A DNA stretch of 64,000 nt from Bog-532 sp963805255 (GCA_963805255.1 CAWDTK010000030.1:62001-126000); one strand, 5' to 3'; shown: positions 52,013 through 61,950, counted from the first letter of the stretch. Program-made: numbers and translations. The notes: generated by a model from the letters alone, not told the origin.

Positions 52013-53341
52013 GTGGCTCTTGTCGTGCAAAAATACGGTGGCTCGTCAGTGGCCGACGCGGATGGCATCAAGCGGGTAGCGCAGCGGATCGTCTCCACGC
52101 GTAAGGCCGGTGACCGTGTTGTCGTGGTGGTTTCCGCGATGGGTGACTCAACGGACGAGCTCATCGACCTTGCCAACCAGGTCAGCCCGCTTCCCCCGGG
52201 CCGCGAGCTCGACATGCTGCTCACCGCGGGCGAGCGGATCTCGATGGCACTGCTGGCGATGGCGATCGCCAACCTGGGCCTGGAGGCCCTGTCGTTCACC
52301 GGGTCGCAGGCGGGCGTCATCACCGACTCGACGCACGGTAAGGCGCGCATCATCGACGTGACGCCAGGCCGGATCGCCACCGCACTCGACAGCGGGGCGA
52401 TCCCCATCGTGGCCGGCTTCCAGGGCGTATCACAGACCAGCAAGGACATCACGACGCTAGGCCGGGGCGGGTCCGACACCACGGCCGTGGCGCTGGCCGC
52501 CGCGCTGGACGCCGACGTATGTGAGATCTACACCGACGTGGACGGCGTCTTCACGGCTGACCCGAGGATCGTCGTGGCCGCGAGGCAGATTCCGCGGCTC
52601 AGCTACGAGGAAATGCTCGAGATGGCCGCTTGTGGCGCCAAGGTGCTCCATCTGCGCTGCGTCGAGTACGCCCGGCGGTATGACCTGCCGATTCACGTCC
52701 GTTCCTCCTTCAGCAACAAGGTGGGCACCTGGGTCACTGGGCACGCCGGGCACAAGACGGACACGGGCCAACTGAGCACGGCGCTGGCCGGCGCCGGGGA
52801 AGACGTGGAGGATTCCGAGGTGGAGCAGGCGATTATCTCCGGGGTGGCGCACGATCGGAGCGAGGCGAAGATCACCGTCGTGGGCGTTCCCGACCGGATC
52901 GGCGAGGCGGCGAGGATCTTTCGCGTGATCGCGGACACCGGCATCAACATCGACATGATTGTGCAGAACGTCTCGGCCGTGGCCACGGGCCGGACCGACA
53001 TCTCCTTCACCCTTCCGCGGGATGACGGCCAGGCCGCGATGTCCGCGCTCCGGCAGTTGCAGGACACCATCGGCTTCGAGTCCCTGCTCTATGACGACCG
53101 GATCGGCAAGGTCTCGCTGATCGGTGCCGGTATGCGCTCCCACCCCGGGGTCACGGCCAGCTTTTTCGGCGCCCTCGCCGAGGCCGGCGTGAACATCGAG
53201 ATGATCTCGACGTCGGAGATCCGCATCTCGGTCGTGGTCGACCAGAAGAACGTGGACGAAGCGGTCAACGCCACGCACAAGGCGTTCGAGCTCGACGCGG
53301 ATGATGTCGAGGCGGTCGTGTACGGAGGGACGGGACGATGA
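52013..53341 (+). CDS. lysC: Aspartate kinase
   Basis: The 442-residue enzyme has the kinase signature VVQKYGGSSVADADGIKR and the catalytic GFQGVSQTSKDITTLGRGGS. Two C-terminal ACT domains (VGVPDRIGEAARIFRVIADT and GAGMRSHPGVTASFFGALAE) are the sites of lysine/threonine feedback inhibition. It performs the first step of the aspartate pathway to lysine, threonine and methionine. The GTG start has a strong ribosome site. It overlaps asd by ATGA. An internal start for a separate beta subunit, known in other actinobacteria, could exist before the ACT part. Confidence 0.97.
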   Translation: MALVVQKYGGSSVADADGIKRVAQRIVSTRKAGDRVVVVVSAMGDSTDELIDLANQVSPLPPGRELDMLLTAGERISMALLAMAIANLGLEALSFTGSQAGVITDSTHGKARIIDVTPGRIATALDSGAIPIVAGFQGVSQTSKDITTLGRGGSDTTAVALAAALDADVCEIYTDVDGVFTADPRIVVAARQIPRLSYEEMLEMAACGAKVLHLRCVEYARRYDLPIHVRSSFSNKVGTWVTGHAGHKTDTGQLSTALAGAGEDVEDSEVEQAIISGVAHDRSEAKITVVGVPDRIGEAARIFRVIADTGINIDMIVQNVSAVATGRTDISFTLPRDDGQAAMSALRQLQDTIGFESLLYDDRIGKVSLIGAGMRSHPGVTASFFGALAEAGVNIEMISTSEIRISVVVDQKNVDEAVNATHKAFELDADDVEAVVYGGTGR

Positions 53342-54405
53342 CCACCAAGCCATCCCTGGCCGTTGTCGGGGCGACCGGCGCCGTCGGTACGGTAATGCTC
53401 GACCTGCTCTCGACGCGTGCGGACGTCTGGGGTGAGATCCGGCTGATCGCCTCGCCGCGGTCGGCCGGGCGCCTGCTGCGGGTCCGCGGCCAGGTATGCG
53501 AGGTCGTGGCGCTGTCGCAAGAGGCCTTCGACGGCATCGACGTGGCCATGTTCGACGTCCCGGACGAGGTTTCCGCGCAGTGGGCTCCGGTGGCCGCCGC
53601 GCGCGGCGCCGTGGCCGTGGACAACTCCGGGTCGTTCCGGATGGACCCGGATGTCCCGCTCGTGGTGCCCGAGGTCAACCCCCGGGACGCGGGGAGGCGG
53701 CCCAAGGGCATCATCGCCAACCCGAACTGCACGACATTGTCGCTCATCGTCACCGTGGCCGCACTCCATCGCGAATTCGGCCTGCAGGAGATGGTCGTCG
53801 CCTCCTACCAGGCTGCTTCGGGGGCCGGTCAGGCCGGCATCGATACGCTGTACGCGCAGCTGGACCGGGTTGGGGGGAGCCGTGCGCTTGGACAGCGCCC
53901 CGGCGACATCCGCGGCGCCGTGGGTGACCTGGGCCCGTTCCCGGCGCCGCTGGCGCTGAATGTGGTGCCGTGGGCCGGATCGGTCAAGGACGATGGATGG
54001 TCCTCCGAAGAGCTGAAGATCCGCAATGAGTCCCGGAAGATCCTCGCGCTGCCCGGCCTGCGGGTATCGGCCACCTGTGCCCGGGTGCCGGTGCTGACGA
54101 CGCACTCCGCCGCGGTGCACGCGGTCTTCGGCCGTGAGGTCGAGCGCGCCGCCGCCCAGCGGGTGCTGCGGGAAGCCCCGGGCGTGGTGCTCACCGATGA
54201 CCCGGAGCGGGGCGAGTTCCCGACCCCGGCGGACGCCGTGGGCACCGACCCAACCTGGGTGGGGCGCGTGCGCCGGTCCCTCGACGACCCGTGCGCGCTG
54301 GACCTGTTCGTCTGCGGTGACAACCTGCGCAAGGGAGCCGCGCTGAACACCGCGCAGATCGCCGAGCTGGTGGCCGCGGAACTGGTCTCCGCCGCCGCCG
54401 TCTAG
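53338..54405 (+). CDS. asd: Aspartate-semialdehyde dehydrogenase
   Basis: The 355-residue enzyme has an NADP fold (LAVVGATGAVGTVMLDLLST), the catalytic Cys in IIANPNCTTLSLIV, the QAASGAGQAGIDTLY segment and His-containing SATCARVPVLTTHSAAVH. It reduces aspartyl phosphate to the semialdehyde. It is translationally coupled to lysC. The length is normal. Confidence 0.97.
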   Translation: MTTKPSLAVVGATGAVGTVMLDLLSTRADVWGEIRLIASPRSAGRLLRVRGQVCEVVALSQEAFDGIDVAMFDVPDEVSAQWAPVAAARGAVAVDNSGSFRMDPDVPLVVPEVNPRDAGRRPKGIIANPNCTTLSLIVTVAALHREFGLQEMVVASYQAASGAGQAGIDTLYAQLDRVGGSRALGQRPGDIRGAVGDLGPFPAPLALNVVPWAGSVKDDGWSSEELKIRNESRKILALPGLRVSATCARVPVLTTHSAAVHAVFGREVERAAAQRVLREAPGVVLTDDPERGEFPTPADAVGTDPTWVGRVRRSLDDPCALDLFVCGDNLRKGAALNTAQIAELVAAELVSAAAV

Positions 54406-54690
54406 GCGGAAGTTCCCATCGGGATGAACTGATATCCCCGTCGACGAGGGGAAACGTGATGCGTAATGCCTGCCGTAGGCATGTCAGTCCGGCTCCTGAA
54501 GCTCTATGACCAGGGCAGACGTGATGGGACTTATGAGCCTGGGGGAAACTTCGGTCTATGCAGCGCCTGCGGGCCGGGATACCTGCATGCGTGGCTTATG
54601 CGCATTACCTGGGCAATCGCCTATTCACCGGAATCTGCGCGGGCGGTGCCTGTATAACGGACGTGGCGGGGGATACGGCGAAGGAGGAAC

Positions 54691-54882
54691 GTGTCCCCAT
54701 ACCCGCGCTCACGCGTGCCACGCGCGAGCCGGATCCTGGACGTGCCGCCTCCCGCGAGGGACGTCGGCTCGCCGCTGCGGCTTTCCGGGCGATGGCTCCG
54801 GGCGGATACGATGGCCATCTCCGCCGCAGAGCTGGGCGCGCCTATCCGTGAGCACCGTCGCGGCACCGATGGCGGCGGGTAG
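54691..54882 (+). CDS. Small ORF with a very strong ribosome site
   Basis: A 63-residue frame from GTG 54691 lies directly behind GAAGGAGGAAC. It encodes an Arg/Pro-rich protein (SPYPRSRVPRASRILDVPPP, later LRADTMAISAAELGAPIREH). No family is recognised. The rest of the 54406-55155 gap shows no other gene; the part near 54970-55040 is AT-richer and may hold the promoter for the next operon. Confidence 0.4.
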   Translation: MSPYPRSRVPRASRILDVPPPARDVGSPLRLSGRWLRADTMAISAAELGAPIREHRRGTDGGG

Positions 54883-55155
54883 CTCCTTTCTTTCGGCCCG
54901 GGCGATGGCCGCATGAACTGCCTTCCCGGGCGGACCGCGCGCGTGTCGGCGGATGCTCTCCGGACAAAACGGACGAACGTAGTTTCACAGGAATTTAATA
55001 TATCGTTTCGTGCCCAAGCTGTGACCAAACCTGCTACGGTATCGATCCGGCTGGCGAAACTGTGACATCAGATCTTTTCACCCGTTCCAACAGCATATGA
55101 ATCGTGTGCTGCTCTCAGATCTCTCCAGATCCTCGTGATCTTGAGGAGGTATGTC

Positions 55156-57012
55156 GTGACACCGACGCGCACCCGCTCGCGTGGCCATACGGGCTCCCGT
55201 GCCTCGGCCGCACGTGCGGGCGCAGAACGCAAGCCGATGATCGTCGGGTCCGCAGCAGGCGTCGCGATCTTGCTCGCATTCGCCGCCCTGGCCACGTCTG
55301 TCGGGCACATTGTGCTGGCGGCCACGGATCATTTCATGCTGAAGTACAGCGGCGTCTTCGCGCTCATGCTGCTGACCGGCACGGCATGCATGGGTGTCCT
55401 GGCCACGGACCGGATCATTCTCGACCCGGGCCATCGCGTTATCGCTCAGACTGTGCACCGCGCGGTCGCGTTCGGGACGCTGGCGTTCCTTGTCGTGCAC
55501 ATCGTGCTGGAGATAACGGCGCCGCATCTGGAGGAGTCCAAGACCCTCCACGTTCATCTGCTTGACGCGTTTATACCATTTCTTTCGCAGTACCGCACGT
55601 TCTACATGGCCGAGGGAACGATAGCCTCGGACATAATTATCCTGCTAGTTATTACCGGTATATTGCGGCGGCGCTTTACTGTGAATGGTAATGCGTGGAA
55701 ATGGCGCGCTATCCATTATTCAAATTACGCCGCCCTTATTCTCGGTGTGCTGCACGGTTTGCTGGCGGGCCGGAAGGCGATCGGCACATTTGTGTACTGG
55801 AGCTACGGGGCCGTCCTGGCGATGCTCGCCATAGCCGTCCTCGTCCGGATCCTCGCCACGTCGCTGCGGACGAAGAAGATAGTCGCGGGTGCGGCGCCGC
55901 TGGCCGGCAACCGTGGCTCAAGCTCGGCGCAGTCCATGCCGGTGCGGGCTGCGGAGCTCGGCCTCATGGGCCAGATGAGCGGCGCGATGCCGCTGGGCGG
56001 GCCCACCAGGGCCGCGCCGGCCCTGCAGGGCGGGAATCCGGGATCGGCTGCCCCGGTCCCCCCCGCACATGCCCCGGTGGCTGAGCCCGCGCGCGCCATC
56101 GCCGCGCTGCCGGACCCAGCCCACCCCGGACCGGCCCGCACCGGACTGGCGCAGCGCGGCCGGATGCCGCGATACGAGCCTGGCTACGACGGGCCGCCCC
56201 GTTATGAGGGCGCGCCGGCCTCCCGGCTGGGCGACCGGGCTGGCCAGGGGCCGGATACCGGCTATGGGACCGGGCCGCAGCCCGCCTATCGGACCGCGCC
56301 CCGGCCGTCGCACCGGACGGGTCCGCAGCCCGTCTACGAGACCGGCCCCCAGCCCGCCAACGGAACCGGGCCTCAGCCGTCCCGCCGGACGGGCCCGCAG
56401 CCCGCCTACCGGCCGGCCCCAGAGGTGCGCCGTGGAACTGGGCCTCAGCCGGTCTGCCCGCCCACCAGTGCGGTCGGCCCCCCGCCCGCTTACCCGGCCG
56501 CGTCCCGGCCCGGCGGCGGAACGGGGCCACCGCCTGTCTACCCGCCGGCGCCTCCCGAGAGGGAATCCCCGGCTAGGTACGGGTCTGGGCCCCAGCCCGG
56601 TAACCGGACGGGCTCGCGGGGCCCACAAGCCGGGTATGACCCGGGCCCACAGCCCGTATACGACTCCGGCCCCCGGGCGGGCCGGGAGCGGCCTTACGGC
56701 CAGGACCATCCGTACGGAGCGGATCCCGCTTACGGCCCGGGCTACGGGCCAGATCCTGGCTACGGGCAGGACCAGGGCTACGACGCCGAGCCTCGCTGTG
56801 AGCCCGGCGACTACGGACCGGACCCTGGCTACGGAGCGGCCCCGCGGCGGACGCGGGACGGTTACGGCGGTCCGCCGCCGGGCTACCGAAGCGGCCCCAG
56901 CCGGCCGCAGCCCGCCCGGCGCCGCCGGCCGCAGCCACCAGCGACGCAATCAGACGAACGTACCGGCCCCCTCCCCCGGGTTCCTTCATACGGTGGTGAC
57001 GAGCGACCATGA
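55156..57012 (+). CDS. Ferric-reductase-like di-heme b membrane protein with long repetitive tail
   Basis: About 618 residues. Six transmembrane helices occupy residues 28-245. Two helix pairs carry His residues at di-heme spacing: TVHRAVAFG...VVHIVLE (14 apart) and IHYSNYAA...VLHGLLAG (13 apart), as in ferric reductase/NOX-type cytochromes. The cytosolic last 370 residues are low complexity with many copies of xTGPQPxY-type units, then Tyr/Gly/Asp-rich repeats (PGYGPDPGYGQDQGY). GTG 55156 is fixed by AGGAGG. The stop overlaps a NuoF-like gene (ATGA), so they form an electron-transfer unit, probably NAD(P)H to heme across the membrane. Confidence 0.8.
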   Translation: MTPTRTRSRGHTGSRASAARAGAERKPMIVGSAAGVAILLAFAALATSVGHIVLAATDHFMLKYSGVFALMLLTGTACMGVLATDRIILDPGHRVIAQTVHRAVAFGTLAFLVVHIVLEITAPHLEESKTLHVHLLDAFIPFLSQYRTFYMAEGTIASDIIILLVITGILRRRFTVNGNAWKWRAIHYSNYAALILGVLHGLLAGRKAIGTFVYWSYGAVLAMLAIAVLVRILATSLRTKKIVAGAAPLAGNRGSSSAQSMPVRAAELGLMGQMSGAMPLGGPTRAAPALQGGNPGSAAPVPPAHAPVAEPARAIAALPDPAHPGPARTGLAQRGRMPRYEPGYDGPPRYEGAPASRLGDRAGQGPDTGYGTGPQPAYRTAPRPSHRTGPQPVYETGPQPANGTGPQPSRRTGPQPAYRPAPEVRRGTGPQPVCPPTSAVGPPPAYPAASRPGGGTGPPPVYPPAPPERESPARYGSGPQPGNRTGSRGPQAGYDPGPQPVYDSGPRAGRERPYGQDHPYGADPAYGPGYGPDPGYGQDQGYDAEPRCEPGDYGPDPGYGAAPRRTRDGYGGPPPGYRSGPSRPQPARRRRPQPPATQSDERTGPLPRVPSYGGDERP

Positions 57013-58643
57013 TCTCCAATTCGGCGATGCAACCGGGATCCGCGGCTGGCCCCGCCGCCCCGGCCATCATGCGAATCGGAGCAGCCCGGATGACCGCTGG
57101 GCTCGACCGGTATCCGCGGCTGGACCTGGAGGCCCACCGGGATCTGTTCGGCAGGCTGCCGAGGCTGTCGGACGCCGATCTCATCGCGATCGCGCAGCAG
57201 GTAGATCTGCGCGGTCACGGCGGCGCGGCCTTCCCGTCCGCCCGCAAGCTGCAGGCCGTCGTCGACGCGTCGCGCAAGAGCGGTCAGCCGACGATCGTGG
57301 TGGTCAACGCTACCGAGGGCGAACCAGGAAGCTTCAAGGACAAGATGCTCCTGATGAGGTCGCCCTACCTGGTCCTGTCCGGTGCCGCGCTGGCGGCGGA
57401 GGCGATCGGGGCTGAGGAGATCATTGCCGGGGTGGCAGGCAACGAGCTAGCCAACCGGTCGCTGGATGCGGCCATCGCCGCGGAACCGGGCCTGCGGGAC
57501 CTGGTACGGGTCGTTGAAGTGCCGGAGCGGTTTATCTCGGGAGAGAGCGGCGCCCTGATCCGGGCAATCAACGGCAAGAGCCCGGTGCCGCCGGGCCGTA
57601 AGACGCTCGCGGCCGAGAGCGGCGTGTACGGCCTGCCGACCCTGCTGTCCAACGCCGAGACGTTCGCGCAGCTCGCCGTGCTCGCGCTGCTCGGGCCCGA
57701 GCGCTACGCGTCGGTCGGCATGCCCGAGGAACCCGGCACCATCCTGCTCAGTGTGAGCGGATCCGCCGCCCGCCCAGCGGTCGTCGAGGTGCCCACCGGC
57801 GTGCCGCTCGGCTCAGTCCTCGACATCTGCCAGGCTCCCGCGGGGGACGGCGTGCTGGTCGGCGGCTACCACGGAATGTGGCTGCCGGCCGAGAACGCCT
57901 ATGTCGTGCCGGTGTCGCGAGCGGGGCTCGAGGCGGCAGGCGGGACGCTCGGAGCCGGCATCGTGCTGCCGCTCGGCGACGGGACGTGCCCGCTCGGCGA
58001 GGTATCCCGGATAGCGAGCTACCTGGCCGGCGAGTCCGCCGGGCAGTGCGGGCCCTGCAAGCTGGGCCTGCCGCGCATCGCCCGGGCGCTTTCCGCGCTG
58101 ATCGATGGCTCGGGCGGCATCGAGGCCCTGGATGTGGCCCGGCGGTCCGCCGCATCCGTGTCGGGACGCGGCGCCTGCACGCACCCGGACGGCATGACCC
58201 GCTTCGTTTTGTCCGCGCTGGATGTGTTCACCGAGGACCTCGCGGCGCACGTGTTCCACTCTTCTTGCGGGCGCCCGGTCCGCGGCATCCTGCCGCTGCC
58301 CTCGGGTCCCGAAGTGCAGGCCCAGCAGCGGCTGGTCGTCGACTGGACGCGGTGTGAGGGCCACGGGCTGTGCGCTCACCTCGTGTCGGAGATCATCCAT
58401 CTGGACAGTCACGGCTTCCCCGTGATGCTGGACATCCCGGTGCCGGACTGGCTGCAGAAGGATGCGCAGCAGGCGGTGGACATGTGCCCCGCGCTGGCGC
58501 TGCGGCTGACCAATGTGCCGCAGCGGCCGGCGCGCCAGTCGGCCCCGGTTCCGCTCCCCATGCCGGTCGGCCCGGCCGCCCTGATCGGCGGCGGTCCCGG
58601 AGGGCCCGCAGGGCCGGCGGGACCGCGGCAGATCACCGCGTAG
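57009..58643 (+). CDS. NuoF-like NADH dehydrogenase subunit fused to a [3Fe-4S]-type ferredoxin
   Basis: The 544-residue protein has an FMN loop (LRGHGGAAFPSARKLQAV), an NADH loop (NATEGEPGSFKDKMLL), SGESGALIRAINGKSP and the SLBB-type region. The cluster segment ESAGQCGPCKLG...GACTHPDG has one of the usual N3 Cys ligands replaced by Ala. The last 110 residues contain WTRCEGHGLCAHLVSEI and AVDMCPALAL, a three-Cys ferredoxin as used by cytochrome P450 systems. Complex I genes are absent, so it is a stand-alone NADH-oxidising module coupled to the di-heme protein. Confidence 0.85.
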   Translation: MISNSAMQPGSAAGPAAPAIMRIGAARMTAGLDRYPRLDLEAHRDLFGRLPRLSDADLIAIAQQVDLRGHGGAAFPSARKLQAVVDASRKSGQPTIVVVNATEGEPGSFKDKMLLMRSPYLVLSGAALAAEAIGAEEIIAGVAGNELANRSLDAAIAAEPGLRDLVRVVEVPERFISGESGALIRAINGKSPVPPGRKTLAAESGVYGLPTLLSNAETFAQLAVLALLGPERYASVGMPEEPGTILLSVSGSAARPAVVEVPTGVPLGSVLDICQAPAGDGVLVGGYHGMWLPAENAYVVPVSRAGLEAAGGTLGAGIVLPLGDGTCPLGEVSRIASYLAGESAGQCGPCKLGLPRIARALSALIDGSGGIEALDVARRSAASVSGRGACTHPDGMTRFVLSALDVFTEDLAAHVFHSSCGRPVRGILPLPSGPEVQAQQRLVVDWTRCEGHGLCAHLVSEIIHLDSHGFPVMLDIPVPDWLQKDAQQAVDMCPALALRLTNVPQRPARQSAPVPLPMPVGPAALIGGGPGGPAGPAGPRQITA

Positions 58644-58775
58644 CGGTGTAAGACACTGGCAGAGTGGACCAACATCGTCACCGTCACCGGCGCCCGTGAC
58701 ACGCTTCCCGCCGTCCTGAAGCGGCCGGTCAGCTGCTGATCGTCTGTGCTGACCTAGCCGAGCTCCGCGCCGCGG

Positions 58776-61320
58776 TCATGCGTCGGGCAGTTGTACGTCA
58801 ACCCGGAGTTCCTGCGCGCCGTCGGGTTCCAGCACCAGGGTGGCGACGTTACCCGCGGCGGTGATATCGCCACTGATCGTCCGCAACGACTCCAGGTGGC
58901 GGGCCGGCCCCTGGATGCGCACGGAGCGGACCGGGGCGCGCATGGACTGCCTGGCCTCGGACTTGGCCTTGCGGATCGCGCTGATGACGGTGCCCGCCAT
59001 GGTGATGACGCCGGCATCGGCGGCTGGAGTGGCCGTGGCCAGCGCTGGCCAGGGGCTTGTATGCACCGAGTTGTCATGCCACCATGACCAGGCTTCCTCG
59101 GTACAGAACGGCAGGAACGGGGCGAACAGCCGCAACAGGACCGACAGTCCGGTTCGCAGCGAGAGCCGGGCCGACTGGGCGGTGGCTCCGCCCTCGTCGT
59201 CGTAGGCCCGCTGCTTGACCAGTTCGAGGTAGTCGTCGCAGAAGGACCAGAAGAAGCGCTCGGTGCTCCCCAGCGCGGCGGTGTACTCAAAGTCCTGCAG
59301 CGCCGCGGTCGCCTTGGCGATGACCTCATCCAGGGCGGCCAGCATGGCCTGATCCAGGGGTTCGCTGACCGCGGTGCCCGGGTCCGGTTCCGGGAACCCG
59401 AGCACGAACCGGCTGGCGTTGAGCAGTTTGGTGGCCAGGCGCCGGCCCACCTTCATCTGGCCCTGGTCGAAGGCGGTATCCGTGCCGGGCCGGCCACTGG
59501 CCGCCCAGTAACGCACGGCGTCGGACCCGAACTGCTCCAGCAGGTCGATGGGCGTGACGACGTTTCCCTTGGACTTGCTCATCTTCTTCCGGTCGGGATC
59601 CAGGATCCAGCCGGACAGAGCGACGTTCCGCCAGGGCAGCGTGCCTGATTCGAGCTCGGCCCGCAGGATGGTGGAGAACAGCCAGGTCCGGATGATGTCG
59701 TGAGCCTGCGGGCGCAGATCCATGGGGAAGGTCCGCGTGTAGCGTTCCGGGTCTTCCTCCCACCCGCACACGATCTGCGGCGTCAGCGATGACGTGGCCC
59801 AGGTGTCCATGACGTCGGGATCGCTGGTGAAGCCGCCCGGCCGGCCGCGCTGGTCCTCGGTGTATCCAGGCGGGACAGCCGAGGACGGGTCGACCGGCAG
59901 TGCGTCGGTGCTGGGCAGGATGGGGGTGTCGTAGCCGGGTTCGCCGTTCTCGTCGAGCAGGTACCAGAGCGGGAACGGGACCCCGAAGAAGCGCTGGCGG
60001 CTGATCAGCCAATCCCCGCTGAGGCCGCGGACCCAGTCGTCATAGCGGGCCTTCATGTACGGCGGGTGCCAGTGCAGCTCTGCGCCGCGCCGCAGCAGCG
60101 CGTCCTGGTGAGCGAGCGAGTGGATGAACCACTGCCGGCTGGACACGATCTCGAGCGGCTTGTCGCCCTTCTCGTAAAACTTGACCGGCCGGACGGTCTT
60201 GCGCGGCTCGCCGTCCAGGTCGCCGGACTCACGCAGCATCGCCGCCACCCGCTCGCGGGCGGTGTGAACGGTCGCGCCCGCCAGCCTCTCGTACGCCGCG
60301 CGCCCGTCCGGGCTGTCCAGGCCGCCGGGCGGGTCAGCCAGGACGCGCCCATCACGCCCGATGATGGTCCGGGTCGGCAGCTTCAGCTCGCGCCACCACT
60401 GGACGTCGGTGAGGTCGCCGAAGGTGCAGCACATGGCGATTCCCGCGCCCCGGTCCCGTTCGGCGGCCGGATGGGCCAGGATCGGCACGCTGACCCCGAA
60501 GACCGGGGAGGTGGCGGTGCTGCCGAACAGCGGCTGGTAGCGCTCGTCGTCCGGGTGGGCGATCAGGGCTACGCAGGCCGGCAGCAGCGGGCCGCGTGGT
60601 CTCGATGTCCACGTGGCCGCCGTCCGGGCCGTGAAACGCGATCCGGTACCACGCGCCGGGGTGCTCGCGGTCTTCCAGTTCCGCCTGGGCCACGGCGGTA
60701 CGGAAAGCTACGTCCCAAAGGGTAGGAGCCTCGGCCTGGTAGGCCACCCCCCGCTTCAGCAGCCGCAGGAATGCTCGCTGCGAGACCCGCTGGGCGCGCT
60801 CCCCGATAGTGGTGTAGGTCATCGACCAGTCCACCGACAGCCCAAGCCGCCGCCACAGCCGCTCGAACGCCTTCTCGTCCTCGGCGGTCAGCGTTTCGCA
60901 CAGCTCGACGAAGTTGCGGCGCGAGACATCGGCAGGGCGCTGCTCCTTGCCCCTGGCTGGCTCGGGCGCGACGAAGCCCGGATCGTAGGGCAGCGACGGA
61001 TCGCAGCGCACGCCGAAGTAGTTCTGCACCCGGCGTTCGGTGGGCAGCCCATTGTCGTCCCAGCCCATGGGGTAGAACACGTCCTTGCCGGACATCCGCT
61101 GGAACCGGGCCACGATATCGGTGTGCGTGTAGGAGAACACGTGCCCCACGTGGAGTGAGCCGCTGACGGTGGGCGGGGGCGTATCGATCGAGAACACTGT
61201 GGTGCGATCACCGGCCCCGCGGAACCGGTATATCCCCGTCCGCTCCCACTCCTGCGCCCACCTGACGTCAGCACGGTCGAGTGACGGGCGTTCGGGCACT
61301 TTCGGCGTGGTTTCGGACAC
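58776..61320 (-). CDS. valS: Valine--tRNA ligase, frameshifted in this sequence
   Basis: Two overlapping frames together form one about 850-residue enzyme. The N-terminal piece (GTG 61320 to about 60590) has the HIGH-like SGSLHVGHVFSYTHTD and PMGWDDNGLPTERRVQNYF. The second piece (about 60590-58776) has the editing-domain end, KKMSKSKGNVVTPIDLL, the anticodon-binding domain and no long coiled-coil arm. At about 60590 the frame breaks after DIETTRP, where ELLPACVALIAHP should follow; two bases seem missing. As valS is essential, a sequence error or a second copy elsewhere is likely. Confidence 0.88.
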
Positions 61321-61536
61321 CGGGATTCGACTCCTCAGGCAAGCGCGCAAAATCGATCAGCAGAAGCGTGCGCGTGACCACCCTGCGGCAGTGAGGAGCT
61401 GGACCACCGCTCACTCAGGTACGCTTACACACTAGCGTCACCGGCATTCTGCGTGTGCCCAAGTGAAAGCCCTGAACGTGAGTTTTGGCACTGCACAGCC
61501 CTCTGTGCGCCCGGGGCGACGGTCACCTGGCACTGT

Positions 61537-61950
61537 TCATGACTTCACCGCTTTCGCGACTGCGTCGAGAATTCCGCGGACGTACAGCAGCGCATCGCCG
61601 ATTGACACCGCTGCCTGGCTGGTCACCTCCGGGTTATCCCGTGGCCCCTCCAGGGTCACAAGGAACACGTAGGAGTGTCCGTGTTCCTTGTAGTAGCCCA
61701 CGCGCCACATTGGGACCGCCGGGCCAAGATCTACGTACCTGATGGGTTCCGTGTTCTTGCGTAGCTCGGCTAGCTGCGCGGCTATCTGTCGTTCGGCCTC
61801 CTCGTCTTGTCTTCGCACTTCCGCGGGCAGGTCGTCATTGTGAGCCGCTTCCGTGTTCTTGCGTAGCTCGGCCAGCTGCGCGGCTATCTGTCGTTCGGCC
61901 TCCTCGTCCTGCTTTCGCACTTCCGCGGGCAGGTCCTCATTCTGAGTCAT
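61537..61950 (-). CDS. Small protein with a duplicated 34-residue helical unit
   Basis: About 137 residues from ATG 61950. The unit DLPAEVRKQDEEAERQIAAQ plus LAELRKNTE occurs twice in tandem, with a 102-bp DNA period (61747 and 61849), so the copies arose by recent duplication. A C-terminal domain of about 70 residues follows (PMWRVGYYKEHGHSYVFLVT), with no recognised family. The helical units are likely a coiled coil. It is transcribed away from the downstream permease gene. Confidence 0.6.
   Translation of the reverse strand: MTQNEDLPAEVRKQDEEAERQIAAQLAELRKNTEAAHNDDLPAEVRRQDEEAERQIAAQLAELRKNTEPIRYVDLGPAVPMWRVGYYKEHGHSYVFLVTLEGPRDNPEVTSQAAVSIGDALLYVRGILDAVAKAVKS

Noticed and set aside
61380..61440. 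T-box-like stretch (GTGAGGAGCTGGACCACC) near the valS start
   Set aside because: It reads on the plus strand while valS is on the minus strand, and the conserved T-box antiterminator is not present.
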